Source: an uncultured Bacteroides sp. (lineage in GTDB: Bacteria; Bacteroidota; Bacteroidia; Bacteroidales; Bacteroidaceae). From it: DNA of 6,828 bases. The notes beneath the pieces are model-generated. The model searched no databases. It was not told the DNA's origin and saw only the letters and a program-made list of their open reading frames with translations. Shown here in pieces: positions 6,612 to 6,828 of the stretch. Position numbers and translations under genes: made by a program. Numbering within the stretch: the stretch's first letter is position 1; each line of letters opens with the position of its first letter. The DNA lies in the NCBI GenBank assembly GCA_900551645.1, contig URWP01000154.1:1-6828 (forward strand). The letters run 5' to 3'.

Positions 6612-6828
6612 TTAAAAAGGCAAATCATCCGATTCGGATGCTACAGACTGGGCGACAGACGGCTGGGTTGCAGCAGACTGTGGAGCAACCGGCTGACCGG
6701 CAGGTTGCTGTGCCGCACGGGTCAGCATCTCCATATTATCACCGAAGATTTCCACTACATACCGTTTCACCCCATTCTGGTCGTCATACGAACGGCTTCT
6801 GATTTTTCCTTCTATATAAAGTTTATCG
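6612..6828 (-). CDS. ssb: Single-stranded DNA-binding protein, C-terminal part (partial)
   Basis: The frame is open from the window edge to TAA at 6614-6612 and gives 71 residues. The first part, with KLYIEGKIRSRSYDDQNG and then KRYVVEIFGDNM, matches the end of the bacterial SSB OB-fold (strands around the GKLRTRSYEDKDG-type hairpin). Next comes a flexible stretch rich in Q, P and A. It ends in the acidic tip DDLPF, the conserved peptide through which SSB recruits replication and repair proteins. SSB coats single-stranded DNA in replication, recombination and repair. The N-terminal part lies outside the window. gldE follows after 30 nt with no convincing terminator or promoter between, so the genes are probably one operon. 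Confidence 0.93.
   Translation of the reverse strand, partial: DKLYIEGKIRSRSYDDQNGVKRYVVEIFGDNMEMLTRAAQQPAGQPVAPQSAATQPSVAQSVASESDDLPF

Overview
The window looks like a core-genome segment of a Bacteroidales bacterium, most likely a gut Bacteroides or Phocaeicola species. Three things support this: two promoters of the Bacteroidetes type (a TTG or TTTG -33 element, a 20-bp spacer and TAnnTTTG at -7), start codons mostly without a Shine-Dalgarno sequence, and the gene content (a trpF-trpA operon end, and an ssb-gldE pair). I see no insertion sequence, prophage, CRISPR array, tRNA or rRNA, and no foreign-looking base composition.

Left part, + strand (1-1964): the last codons of a gene that is probably trpF overlap the start of trpA in an ATGA junction. 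These are the final genes of a tryptophan biosynthesis operon. After a short gap with its own promoter comes a cytoplasmic type I L-asparaginase (ansA).

Middle, + strand (1965-4555): a 100-bp control region precedes a two-component operon. It encodes an OmpR/PhoB-type response regulator and a membrane histidine kinase of PhoR-like layout (two membrane segments, a PAS/Cache-like outer domain, HAMP, a PAS-like domain, HisKA and HATPase). The control region holds a good promoter, an exact TTGTAAC-N4-TTGTAAC direct repeat with the 11-bp phasing of PhoB-family binding sites, and a GTTAC-TTTT-GTAAC inverted repeat over the -7 element. Together these suggest autoregulation, possibly in phosphate response, although no pst, phoU or phosphatase gene is in view.

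Right part, - strand (4567-6828): a convergent operon reads ssb (C-terminal half only, cut by the window edge), then gldE (a CNNM/CBS/CorC-HlyC-type membrane protein), then an Sfp/AcpT-type 4'-phosphopantetheinyl transferase. gldE and the transferase gene are 2 nt apart. A 7-bp hairpin lies between the convergent kinase and transferase genes and may terminate transcription, more convincingly for the - strand.

No wholly new system is evident. The most interesting signal is the repeat structure in front of the two-component operon. Next is the tight pairing of gldE with a phosphopantetheinyl transferase in a lineage not expected to glide.
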